From NCBI GenBank assembly GCA_964036295.1, contig OZ038463.1:15757069-15821068 (forward strand): 64,000 nt of DNA, given 5' to 3'. A model generated the notes under the pieces. It had not been told where the DNA came from and did not search any database. It saw nothing but the letters and a program-made list of their open reading frames with translations. Each line of letters opens with the position of its first letter. Positions within the stretch are counted from its first letter, which is position 1. The position numbers and the translations under genes are program-made. Source of the stretch: Plumapathes pennacea (Eukaryota > Cnidaria > Anthozoa > Antipatharia > Myriopathidae). This document shows, piece by piece, positions 11,064 to 21,895 of this stretch.

Positions 11064-13867
11064 ATGGCAAGTGAGCAGCACCAATTAATCAAAGACATAG
11101 AATTAGTCACCAGTCGACTGAGGATTGTTGAAGAGGTTGGAGACAAAGTGATAGAAGGAGAGGCAAATCAATGGCTTGGTATATCTTATTTGGCCATTGG
11201 AAAAATTGAAAAGGCAATAGAACATCATGAAAAGCATCTGACAATCGCAAAGCAACTAAAAGACAAGACAAGCGAAGGAGAGGCTTATAGCCATCTTGGT
11301 GACTGCTATCGTTTGCTCAGCCAGTACCATAACGCTGTAAAGTATTATCAAATGTCAGCGGAGATTGCAAAAGAAGTTCGAAACAAGGCTGAAGAAAGAA
11401 GTGCCACAGGGAACCTTGGAACGTGCTATTGTCATCTCGGTCAGTACGTCAAAGCAACAGCGACTTACGAATTGGAGCTGAAGATCGCAAAACAATTAGG
11501 AGATAAGGCTGGCGAAGGAAGTGCTATAGGAAACCTTGCAACCTGTTATCAGTATCTCGCTCAGTACGACAAGGCACTGGAGCATTACGAAATTTACCTG
11601 AGTATTGTAAAAGACGTTGGAGACAAGGGTGGTGAAGGGCGGGCCATGGGAAACATCGGGACTTAATTGTTATCAGCGTCTCACTCAGTACGACAAGGCG
11701 ATAGAAAATCACGAAATGCATCTGAGCATCGCAAGAGAGATTGGAGACAAGGTTGGCGAAGGAAGGGCGGAAGAAAACCTTGGAAGTTGTTATCAGAGTC
11801 TCGCGGAGTACGACAAGGCGATAGAGTACCATGAAATGCATTTGAGTATCGCGAAAGAAATTGGCGACAAAATTGGTGAAGGAAGGGCCACAGGAAACCT
11901 TGGAACTTGCTATCGTCGTCTTAGCCAGTACGAGAAGGCAATAGTAAGTCATAAAATGCACCTGAACATCGCGAAGAAACTTGGAGATAAGGTTGAGGAA
12001 GGAAGTGCCATGGGAAACCTAGGAAATTGTTATCGCTGTCTCGGTCAATACGAGAAGGCAATAGAGCATTATCAAGCGCACCTGGCCATTGCAAAAGAAA
12101 CTGGAGACAAGGCTGCAGAAGGAAGTGCCATAGGAAACCTTGGAACCTGTTATCAGCGTCTCGGTCAATACCGCAAGGCAATAGATAATTATGAAACGCA
12201 CCTAAACATTGCAAAAATGTTTGCAGACAAGGCTAGTGAAGGAAGAGCCAAAGGAAGCCTTGGAAACTGCTATCAGTGTCTCGCTCAGTACGACAAAGCA
12301 ATAGAACATCATGAAATGCATCTTAACATAGCAAAAGAAAGTGGGGACAAGGTTGGCGAGGGATGGGCGAAAGGAAACATTGGAAACTGTTATCGTCATC
12401 TCGGTCAGTACGACAAGGCAATAAAATATCATACCATGCATTTGGACATCGCAAAACAAATTGGAGATAAAGATGGGGAAGGAAGTGCCAAAGGAAACCT
12501 TGGAAATTGTTATCGTTGTCTCGGTCAGTACGACAAGGCAATAGAACATTATGAAATGCACTTGGAAATCGCGAAAGAAATTGGAGCCAAGGCTGGCGAA
12601 GGAACTGCCATAGGAAATCTTGGAACCTGTTACCGTTGTCTGGGTCAGTATGACAAGGCAATAGAGCATTTCGAAATGTACCGGGTCATCGCGAAAGACA
12701 CTGGAAATAAGGCTGGTGAAGGGCGTGCCGAAGGAAATCTTGGAACCTGTTATCGTCATCTCGGCCAGTACGACAAGGCAATTGAAAAACACAAAATGCA
12801 CCTGAATATCGCGAAAGAAATTGGAGACAAGGCTGGGGAAGGAATGGCCAAAGCAAACCTTGGGACTTGTTATTTGTCCCTTGGTCAGTGCGACAAGGCA
12901 ATACATCATTTTGAAATGCACCTGGAAATTACGAAACAAATTGGAGACAAGGCTGGCGAAGGAAAAGCTAATGGAAACCTCGGAAACTGTTATCAGTATG
13001 TCAGTCAGTACAGCAAGGCTTTGAAGTTTCTGGAAATGCACTTGAATTTTGCAAAACAGATTGGAGACATTGAATCTGAGGCAGGCGCCTACACCAACAT
13101 TGGTGAATGCTATAGCAAGCTTGGACAGTACACCAAAGCTGAAGAACTTTATAGAAAAAGTGTAGAGTCCTTCGAAAAGTTGTTCAAGAATGTTCCAAAG
13201 CAGGATCAGCTTAAAGTATCTATCCTAGATACTTTTATTGAAACCTACAGAAAGTTAGTCCTACTTCTCTTTTGTCAGAGCAAAAACGAAGAAGCCCTGG
13301 TAGAGGCGGACAGGGGACGGTCAAGAGCCTTAGCTGAGCTCTTAGTTAACAATTGTCATCTTGAACGACCAACTAATGTCTCTGGAGTCAGAGGCTTGGA
13401 ATTTCACGAAATCCGTCAGGTGGTGAATGCTCTGGACAGGACGGTCATTTACTATTCTTTAATCCAGTCAGAAATGTTCGCATGGGTTCTACCAGAAGAC
13501 CTGAACTGCCCGTTGAGTTGTGTTTCCATTCCACGCGGTGTGAGAAACTTTTTATCGCTCGCCATAAAAGTAATAGAGTTACTAGATCCAAGTGACACCG
13601 TCACGTGTGAAGATCGCTCACTGTCGTTTCTATACCCTGACGGGGCAAACAAATTATCAGCGGGCAGGCGAGAGGCCAAATTGCCGGGCGACATTACTTC
13701 TGCCGAAGTTTTTGTCTCGCAACAAAGTTTACAGTGCGATCAAGCCCTCCGTCCGGCCGCAAGTATTCAACGAAAACAAGCACCAATCTCACCAAGTAAT
13801 AATCGTAAAGGCGCGGAAGAGATCGAGTTGAACAGCGTGTTGAAGGACCTTTTCCAGATCCTTTTTA
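11064..13867 (+). pseudogene. TPR array plus start of CHAT domain (left part)
   Basis: The repeat unit is 40 residues (120 bases) with the pattern GNLGTCYRxLGQYDKAIEHxEMHLxIAKxIGDKxGEG, which is the TPR_12/nephrocystin-3 type. Four full units lie before the frameshift at about 11662 and 13 after it. The units are close enough in DNA that antisense frames also stay open. After the array comes a helical linker and then EEALVEADRGRSRALAELL at about 13288, the usual opening helix of CHAT domains. The host sequence runs to TTTTTA at 13862-13867, where the transposon begins. A further 52 bases of transposon are read in frame up to TAG at about 13927. Confidence 0.85.
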
Positions 13868-13991
13868 AACACGTTACAAAACGAACGGGAATATTACAAA
13901 ATGTTAAAATTTTGGTGAATTTTAGTTGATCGTGTTATTTTTTACCAAAATACTTAAATACTCGAGTTGACCAAGTAAAAATTTCATTAAT

Positions 13992-15505
13992 CAGGGCTCG
14001 AAATGGCGACCGATACGGTCGCCAATGCGACCAAACCAGTACCTTTGGCGACTAAAACCTCTCCAGCAGTCGCCAAATTGGCGACTAGCTTTAGACTAAA
14101 ACAATGACACAATTTTGCATGCTATTCCTGCTTTGACAGCAAAATTCCGTGCGGAGACACGACAGACGCAGTTATAACGTAACATCGCTTTGGATGCAAC
14201 TTCATGTAATACCACATTAAATGCGAGCACTTAACATGTGACAGTGCGGCTTCTTTTGATTGGCAGATAAGGAGAAACGTAGATGAATTACGAAGCATTC
14301 CTCGAATGTTCTTGGCTGTCGCGACGTTGGTCAGTTTTTTACACGTGAAACTTAATTATTGGCTTACGGTGACGTTAGTGTGCGGAACGTTTATTTACCG
14401 AACGAGAGATTTTGTAGATCTTAAATTTTAGATTTTCATTTGCTGAACGAAATAAATCTAGTCATGTCCTGTCTGGTGATAAATGATAATGGTCCTTCTG
14501 TAAACAGTGGAGTATGCTCACTTCGTAAATTTCCGAATGCCTTGTAATCTTGAAATAACGCAACCGGATCACCCAAAGCTTGGCCCGCCTGTGGTTTTAC
14601 AGACTCAATTGTCTCAGTTTGTTTCAAAGGCCAACAGATTAAATGCAAATTAGTTTTTGTAGTATGAGTTCCATACAAGAAGTCGCCGATTTGGCAGATT
14701 TTAAACAATTTCTTTTAACTGATGCAGTCGAAAATGCAAAATGTTTGATCGCCAGTAAGCAAGAAGTTTATGCAAAGTATGTGAGCAAAAGGCGGAAAAT
14801 CAAGTTTGAAGGTAAACTGTCAGACGACCTCGCAACAACTCTGATCCCAAACGATGTTGGACAGGGAAAATTGATGTCTGCACTGAGAGCGACAGGAAAT
14901 GGCGATTGTCTCTTTAACTCTGCCTCCATTCTTGTTTGCGGAAATGAATCACTTACGCGAACACTGCGCCTTCTGGTAGCTGGGGAACTTTACTTCAATA
15001 CCACGTTTTATGTTAACCACGAGGCGTGTGTAGTCTGTTCAAGTGAGTCACAATTTTTCTCGGCCCAGGCCTCCAATTGTAAAAACATGGCGGACGTGTG
15101 CTTTCGGAGATGATTTATCATAACGTGAGGTTATTCTAAGTTGTTGAGGTAGACTATGCAAACTCCAGATCTAATGTAGTTAAAGAAAGTTAGTTATAGT
15201 TTCAATGTAAAAATTACATATAAACATTGTCATCGATGCAATATCGGCATATTACGACACGTACGTTCGTACGTTCTAATCTAGTTACGAATGTTTTTCT
15301 TAAGTCTTGACATTGCTTGCGATTAAAGGATGAACAGTCAAATTGAAGATTCCAGCCACGTATGATGCTTACACGTCTTTGGTTGCTCGTTTTGAGACAT
15401 TTTCGACTAATCATATTTTGCGACTGAAATGTACGAATTGGCGACTAAATGTTTGTACCTAGTCGCCAAATGGCGACTGGACTTTTTTTTTAATTTCGAG
15501 CCCTG
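13992..15505. mobile_element. Nested transposon with CAGGGCTCGAAAT ends
   Basis: Thirteen-base perfect inverted ends (CAGGGCTCGAAAT) bound 1,514 bases, flanked by TTAAT on both sides (13987-13991, 15506-15510). Subterminal TGGCGAC/GTCGCCA boxes recur many times at both ends (14008-14090, 15435-15478), as expected of transposase-binding sites. The CAGGG start resembles hAT elements, but hAT makes 8 bp duplications, so the class stays open. The only coding content is an OTU-like exon. It interrupts the left subterminal zone of the 8 kb element, so it arrived later. Confidence 0.8.
14643..15042 (+). CDS. OTU-type cysteine peptidase exon inside nested transposon
   Basis: A frame of 133 codons from ATG 14643 ends at a good splice donor (AA|GTGAGT, 15043). 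It contains ATGNGDCLFNSAS, the catalytic Asp/Cys loop of OTU-fold deubiquitinases (family pattern DGNCLFRA), followed by a helix with LTRTLRLLVAGEL. The catalytic Cys is encoded near 14908. OTU enzymes cleave ubiquitin chains, and OTU domains also occur in proteins of animal transposons. The downstream exon with the catalytic His was not found before the element ends at 15505, so this is a partial gene: a cargo remnant or a non-autonomous deletion derivative. Reading past the donor gives another 23 codons and a stop. Confidence 0.6.
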
Positions 15506-15640
15506 TTAATTAAGGTGTATTTTACCAGAAATTGAAACCTTTGGTAAAATCAGGCAATTCGTGTTATTTTTTACTGCTCAAAAAAACTGATTGGTAAAAT
15601 TTCCTCACTAGACCATGTTTTTACCTTGTCTCTAGCCTAC

Positions 15641-15906
15641 CATGGAAATTTCCATGAGCGATGGAAATTTTCATGACTCACGAAATTCCCATGATCGGTG
15701 GAAATTTCCACGAGTGGTGGAAATTTCCATGATCGGCGGAAATTTCCATGAGCGATGGAAATTTCCATGAGTGTTGGAAATTTCCATGATCGGTGGAAAT
15801 TTCCATGAGCGATGGAAATTTCCATGAGTGTTGGAAATTTCCATGAGCGGTGGAAATTTCCATGAGCGATGGAAATTTCAATGAGTGTTAGAAATTTCCA
15901 TGATCG
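15641..15906. repeat. 19 bp tandem array with GGAAATTTCC palindrome (left)
   Basis: About 14 units of 19 bases with consensus TGGAAATTTCCATGAGCGA. The core CATGGAAATTTCCATG is a perfect palindrome and is the best conserved part; the four-base spacer varies. Degenerate units continue near 15965 and 16000. The frames across it are artefacts. It lies about 250 bases from the left end of the 8 kb element once the nested transposon is discounted. Confidence 0.9.
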
Positions 15907-16648
15907 AAGTCTGGATTTGCTGTTGAAATGTCTATGTGCTGTAGTCTTGAATTGAGCTGCACAGGAAATTCCCACGAGTGGAAGTCATGGGCAACTGTCG
16001 TGGAAAATTCCATGAGCCCAAGGTTTGCCGTGGATGTCCATGAATGAAAGCATGAAGCAGCGTTGGGCTTGCAATCAGCCTCAACTGGAACCTTCTCCAA
16101 ATAACTGCACGAGCACAAAGTTATGTACATCAGAACTTTCTTTTATTGCTCTTTTATGAAATAAGCATTGGATGTAACATGAAAATAACATAAATTATTT
16201 TCCTATGAGTACGGTACAAATGGAACTATTGTTTCAATAACGCTCATTCTCAGCTAAATTGGCCTATCACTGGCTCACGACTTTGCAATTGTAGAATATA
16301 AATGTGTTTAATTAATTCAGAAACTCTTGACTATGAGAACACCAAAAAGCTCAAACTGTGAAATATCTAATCACCCGGGGGGAGGGGTTAAAAACGTTTG
16401 TCTCATGACAAATATTTCTTTTTTATCTGTTACAAATGAAGTATGTTGTACGTTTCCTGTTACTTGTAACTTTTAATACTTTACAGGCAGTTCACACCAA
16501 ATTCTCCTATACTGTTTGCTTGCAGTTTAAGGATGATCTACAAAAATAGCATTTTGAACCAATTTCAATAAAATCAGTAATGTTTTAATGTTTACTTTTA
16601 TTATACTGTATGTGTGTGTGTGTGTCTCTCTCTATGTATATACATACA

Positions 16649-16893
16649 TACTGTCAATCCTAAAAAGGTTGTCCAGTCAAAATAAATAAATAGACAAATA
16701 TATCTGTCACGTGACCACACAAAACTATCGTGTTTTGAGCTGAAAATACTTCAAATGCTCTTGATTTTACCATTTAAATGACTGGCAACAATAAAATTAT
16801 ACAAACATTCTCATATAATGTATTTTTCTGTAGTTATATGGAGTTTCTCAGTAGTCACGTGGTAAGTCAACTGGACAACCTTTTTGAGGTTGA

Positions 16894-16898
<5 letters not shown>
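16649..16898. mobile_element. MITE with AGGTTGTCCAGT inverted ends
   Basis: TACTGTCAATCCTAAAAAGG at 16649 and the reverse complement of the sequence ending 16898 (TACAGTCAACCTCAAAAAGG) match over about 30 bases with few changes. Both continue TTGTCCAGT. This bounds 250 non-coding bases. The size and the TA-rich edges suggest a Tc1/mariner-type MITE. Confidence 0.65.

Positions 16899-16983
<85 letters not shown>
16895..16983. repeat. TA dinucleotide microsatellite
   Basis: About 43 uninterrupted TA units. It starts at the right edge of the MITE and probably grew from its TA target site. Confidence 0.95.
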
Positions 16984-16985
<2 letters not shown>

Positions 16986-18870
16986 AATTAATTAAGACAC
17001 TCCACAGATCTTATAATAGCTCTCATTAAAAGGTAGACATACAGTAATACAGTAACCGTACTATAATGTTGACTTCGATGGAACTGAAAAATTAAAGGTA
17101 CCTACAAGGAGGTCTGGAAAACCCCCAGCCCCAACAAAAATAAGTTTCATTCATATATTTGGCATTATTTTATCAAAACTGGACAGCCAACTTGAGGTAT
17201 ATTCAAATTACCAAGGAGTATTTAAGGAAATGTTGATAAATGAGGAAAAAGAAATGCACATAATGCAGTACTGTATCATGCATAGTCTCTCCTACCTGAC
17301 AAAAAAAAAAATGATCTGGTCAAAAATTGAGCTGATATTCTGGCTAATAAGTAATGAAGATGCCATGAGTAGTTTTTTTTTGTGCTAGTAAAATACAGTT
17401 TAGCACTGTAAAGCAACAAAAATTTATAAAACACACACCCCCCCCACCTTATTTATTGTTAAACTCTTTTACTCCTGAGTGATCAACTTCCATTGTCTCT
17501 TTAATTCTCTCAATAAAAAAATAAATAACATACAGCATTGTACACAAGAAAAAAATATATATACCGGTGCCAGTAACCTTAGGTTAAAGCTGGTTGGACA
17601 ATTCACCAGACCACTGTACAGATATGAGATGGTAGGAGAATTGGTAACAAAATCTCAGACATATGTCAATCATTATAATGTTCACAGTAATAACATTGTC
17701 CCTGATTACATTATGTACCATGGCACAAGCTTTCTAGGAAGGTCCAGTGTCATGCTATCCCAGCAGAGTTTTGGAATTTGGCTACAGGCAGTCTAAACAA
17801 TGTAATTTCCTGCTTTCTCAAGAATGAAAAATAGTTTTCGGTAGAACATCCTAATGATCAAATGTTCTTTTCTTGCCTAATCCTTAACCCTTTTAATTCT
17901 GAGCTCATAATCACAACCATAGAAAAACAAAATGTACAAGTGATGTGAGAATTGAGAGCAATCAGCTTTCATGTGAGCAGTGAACTATCAACTGGGAAAT
18001 TCTCACTATAAACCATTTATACAGTACCTCTGATGAGAGACCGAGGGAGAAAATTGAAGTGATCACTCTCAGAAGTTGAAGGGTTGACAACCAAATGCCC
18101 CAGCAAATGCATGGTACGGTATCTAAAATACTATAATCCCATATTGTATATACTAGTACAGCAAGGAGCCAGATCTTCACTTCTTGTGCAACAACAAAAA
18201 ATAATTCATATTATTATCAGTGGCATATTATACATGTATTTCAACTCAACTTCTAGTGCAGTCTCCTTCCTCTCTTTGACTACAATTCTCGACCCCGATT
18301 TCTCCAAAAGCTTCCCTCTGAAAAAAAAATACACAAAACAAATCAATCTAACTGTCGTATCCGACTTTTCTGAGTACAGGAGCTAGAACACGAAAATAGC
18401 GAATAGAGATGTCTCAACTTGAATTCGGAGCCGATGAAAACAAAAACTCGCTCTAATTCGGCTCAGTTACCACACACAGACGACAAGAAGACACTCGTAT
18501 TCTAACTCACACTGCGAGCCTGCCTCCGTTCTCACACGCCACGAAATGTGTTTCAAGATATATACTGTCTAGCAGCATATAAACTATTCGTCCTACAGCC
18601 TGTGTCAAAGAAGGACAAAATCACACAAACAAAGAGGACAGTTTGTCTTACCTACTCTGTTTTCTTGCGTCCGACTTTCATGAAACGGGTCAAAGCATTC
18701 GAAAAGTCCGTTAGAATGCGCGCAAAGTCCAGGATCGTTCCCAGTGCAAAGTCCAGATGAGACGGCTCCTGATTGGTTTATACGTCACATGTGATCTGAA
18801 AGCCGTGTTTGCACAGCTGGACATGAGCGTTGAGATCGTTTGGGGTTCGGTGGCTGTGTTCATGTTTGAA

Positions 18871-19043
18871 AGGCTGGAAATTTAGCCATTTTGACAAGAG
18901 GAAAGCAAGATCGGTTGGTGGTTCACTTGATCGGCGAAGAATGGTCACAATTCGAAGAGTGTTCCTTTCCTTCAATCGATGAAATCAAGCTTTTGGACGA
19001 TCGAATCACCCACATGGCCAACGCTCGGATTCAACTGTTTGAT
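18871..19043 (+). CDS. Possible 5' exon of the methyltransferase-like gene
   Basis: An open stretch of 57 codons (AGNLAILTRGKQ... to ...ARIQLFD) reads to an in-frame TGA at 19044. A weak acceptor (GTTTGAAAG) precedes it. Its composition looks coding and it lies upstream, on the same strand, of the clear exons from 19102. No donor is visible before the TGA, so either the exon is damaged or the boundary is elsewhere. No domain is recognised. Confidence 0.3.
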
Positions 19044-19101
19044 TGAATACATGTACTTTGAAACCTGCGGTCAGGACGCCATTGGAGCGAAATAAACGTT
19101 C

Positions 19102-20456
19102 GATGCAGCTCTCCCCTTCTTGGAAGGAGACTTACACTTCACTTCAAAGGTGAGAGACGTATATTAAAAGTGAATGCATTTTACAATACGTTGCCACGCT
19201 CGCTCAACATTGATAGTTAGCGGGATACCCGGCATATTCTAGTTCTACTAACCGCTAGGTTAAAGACAACTACTAAAAAATTGTCCTCCTATTAAAATCC
19301 AGAGTCCAATCCCCACCCCTCAGGGACGTACAGCTGCGATTTAGGAATTTTCACAGGCATTAAATTCCTTGTAACTCAGTGCAAACTGTTTACTTTATAG
19401 GACTGGAATGCCGCAGACATAGAAAAATTTGCACGGTTGATAAAAGCACTCAATGCAAGAAAAGATGTTCGAGATTTCATGGTGGTAATGTTTCCCCATC
19501 ACAACAATGCATTCCACCACATAAGTGCCATCAAAGCAGGGATGGACCAGCTTGAAGTGGAGTTAAAGCTGGCCTACTTTTGTAGCAATATCTCCAAAGG
19601 TAGGTAATTCATTGATAATTAGGTTTAATGTACTGTAATGTGTCATGTGTGATTATACAGGTTTCGCATGTTAAAGGACTAATATAAATTGTTTGCAGTA
19701 CTGTTTACAAAAAGGAACAGGTAGCAGGAAATATTCCTTTGAAGTGTCACAGATGAATGTGCGGAAGAAATGACCCAAATAGAATTTGGTTTGCTGAGTT
19801 GGTTTCAGTCAGTCATTGTTATCTGAACTGAAATATTTGCCTATGCTCTTGTATTTTAGATTGCACTCTGGATCCTGAATCCTGTCTGAGGAATGTTTCC
19901 CCCATGGCAGTTTGCCACTTTGGGCAAACTAGCCAATCCATGAATGGAAACATGTTGTACGTAAAACAAGACAAGCCAGTCCATGATGAGGAGGGTCAGT
20001 GCTACCTAGGACAGAAGCCTGTAGCACTGTACTCTAAGTTGATGGACAATTACAGTCAACCCCATTCATGGGTAATGGATGTGTGCAGTGGTGCAGGTAC
20101 ACTTTTGCATATCTATTTCTGTACATGTCAAGAACATTTAATTATGAACTGCCTAAGTCCATGGTCATGTTTGCTTTGTTCAATATTCGTAAACCAGAAG
20201 CTTAATGTAAGCAAAAAAAAAAAAAAATTAAGATATTTTAGCTGTACCGATTTTTTTTTTTTTTTTTTTTACTGTGGCTACAGTACAAGTTTTTGGTGTA
20301 GGAAAGAAGATACACATTTGTTATCACCACTCTTTTGTTTCAGGAAGTGCAGCCCTAGCTGCAACTCAGAAGGGACAGAACACGGTTGTCGTTGAAATGA
20401 AAGAAATAAGGAGGAGGTGTATCAAGAAGAGGCTCAGGTCTGCCTTTAGTACATAA
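19102..20456 (+). CDS. Spliced DNA methyltransferase-like gene (N4/N6 class) in the transposon
   Basis: Four exons join in phase: about 19102-19149, 19401-19599, 19860-20096 and 20344-20456 (stop TAA 20454). Donors are GTGAGA, GTAGGT and GTACAC; acceptors end TTTATAG, TATTTTAG and TTTCAG. The product ends with KPVALYSKLMD, then WVMDVCSGAG (split by the last intron before SAALAATQKGQ), then NTVVVEMKE. This follows the C-terminal order of N4/N6 DNA methylases: a KP-xx-L helix, then the AdoMet-binding D-x-F-x-G-x-G loop, then an acidic strand end (here VEM). The catalytic DPPY/F motif should lie upstream. DAALPF at 19102-19119 sits at the right distance but is a poor match, so activity is doubtful. 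The 5' end is uncertain. Known enzymes of this fold methylate adenine or cytosine in DNA; RNA substrates are also possible. Its place between the two subterminal arrays suggests cargo or a transposition accessory gene. Confidence 0.6.
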
Positions 20457-21119
20457 TAATTATAATTATTATATGTTCCCTTGGACTTTTAAGAGGTTTT
20501 CACTGTAAATTTGAGTAATGTGCATACAAATATTAGTCTGTACCAGATAAAAGCACTATTTTCTATGATTTAAGTTCGATTTCCTAGCTCAAAATATAAT
20601 AAGAGTTGATATAAATACTCATCCTCCTGTTTCCCGGAGAGTTTAGCATTTTTTTAATCGGGTGATATAGTGAAAAATGCCTGGCATCAGCAAAAAATTC
20701 TTAGTTGTAAATACATTTTCTTAGTTAAATAAGATTTTTTTTTCTTTTATTGTGTGATTACTCAAGTTTGAAGTGGAAACCTTATACTGTATGTTCACAT
20801 TTTTATACAATCACTTTGGTTTCTGTGATTGACAGTGTATAACTACTAAAGTTTTTTGACAGTCATTTCAAACTGGCTCTATTAGCCTTTTTGATTTTTA
20901 TTTAAATTAAACTTCGTGCGAGAGGTTTATATGCTACAGAGAGATCCAATAGTAAATTGCACGGTTCCCATAATGAGTTCCATCGGTCGGAGACCTCGAA
21001 ATGTAGACCTCCCTCACATAAATTTCCACGGACCCACAGACCTTAAAGTCTATGCATATCTTCTAAAATGTTTTCCGCCGACACCGGATGTATATTTCAA
21101 GATTTCTGGGTGAATTTCA
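20457..21119. other. Gene-free stretch
   Basis: AT-rich DNA without a convincing open frame, splice pattern or repeat until the palindrome array begins. It is presumed 3' flank of the methyltransferase-like gene; no AATAAA is clearly placed. Confidence 0.45.
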
Positions 21120-21364
21120 GTGGAAATTTCATGAGATTTCTGGGATCGTGGAAATTTCCATGAGATTTCTGGGGCCGTGGAAATTTCCACGAGATTTCTG
21201 GGGCCGTGGAAATTTCCATGAGATTTCTGGGGCCGTGGAAATTTCCATGAGATTTCTAAGTCCGTGGAAATTTCCATGAGATCTCTGGGGCCGTGGAAAT
21301 TTCCATGAGATTTCTAAGTCCGTGGAAATTTCCATGAGAGTTCTGGGGCTGTGGAAATTTCCAC
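21120..21364. repeat. 29 bp tandem array with GGAAATTTCC palindrome (right)
   Basis: Nine units of about 29 bases with consensus GTGGAAATTTCCATGAGATTTCTGGGGCC. The GGAAATTTCCATGAG core is shared with the 19 bp array at 15641-15906, while the spacer differs. It lies about 530 bases from the right end of the 8 kb element. Confidence 0.9.
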
Positions 21365-21895
21365 CACATTCTACATTTTAAGATCTCTAGACTTATATGT
21401 TGTATACGTTAAAAAACTCTAGTGGTGCAAATAAGCATTTTTTTCCCGATTGCTACCATGCTTTTTTAGAGTAACTTGCACCGATGGCCAGATTGAAGAC
21501 ACGTAACTGTATTTTACCATGATTTTATACTAAGTTGAGTGAAATGGAAAATAAATGGACTTTTTGTCAAAATGTACTTTGCAGTGTGTCGTTCTTTGTG
21601 GGAAAAATAGTTAAAATCGGACAATTGTTACTGCCGTGATAACGTTCTTTAAATTTATGGCAAAAGAACGCATAAATCGCTTAATTCTTTCCAATGCCCA
21701 TATTTTCAAGTACTGGAAAAATAGGGAAGAAAAGGGCTTAAAATACCATAAAGAAACCGCAGTTGGTAAATTCTAGCTTTTGGTGTGATATTTTACCATA
21801 AATTATGACTTATTTTGGAATGATTTGCACAAAATGGTTATTTTTTTACCAAAATGTGAGATTTTGTAATATTCCCGTTCGTTTTGTAACGTGTT

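Larger units (their letters stand above)
16130..18780. other. Non-coding interior of the 8 kb element
   Basis: No gene is supported. The stretch holds a MITE-like inverted repeat ending in a long TA microsatellite, a TG/TC microsatellite near 16612-16634, and a dispersed repeat near 17885-18085 (it begins TTAACCCTTTTAATTCTGAG and ends near AAGGGTTGACA). A 105 codon frame at 17479 has no recognisable domain. The lack of a transposase here is why the element looks non-autonomous. Confidence 0.5.
13868..21895. mobile_element. 8,028 bp DNA transposon with 35 bp TIRs and TTTA target duplication
   Basis: The left end from 13868 (AACACGTTACAAAACGAACG...) matches the reverse complement of the right end at 21895 perfectly for 35 bases. 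TTTA flanks both ends (13864-13867 and 21896-21899). Inside each TIR are scattered TTTTACCA/TGGTAAAA boxes (13935-13960, 15525-15600, 21780-21850), and further in lies a GGAAATTTCC palindrome array on each side. The cargo is a spliced methyltransferase-like gene on the plus strand. A second transposon (13992-15505) is nested near the left end. No transposase could be recognised, so the element is non-autonomous or its transposase is too diverged to see. The superfamily is undetermined: a 4 bp target duplication (5-6 bp if the T run is included) with long TIRs is unusual. Confidence 0.85.

Noticed and set aside
12202..13041. 279 codon antisense frame across the TPR array
   Set aside because: It is a shadow of the 120 base repeat period; the same codon pattern is mirrored in every unit and no start context or domain is present.
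15641..15906. CRISPR-like array
   Set aside because: Units are 19 bases with a four-base spacer, the core is palindromic, and the context is a eukaryotic transposon.
15637..15975. 112 codon repeat protein (HGNFHRSWKFPTLME repeats)
   Set aside because: Produced by the GGAAATTTCC array; period and spacer changes shift frames and no flanking exon exists.
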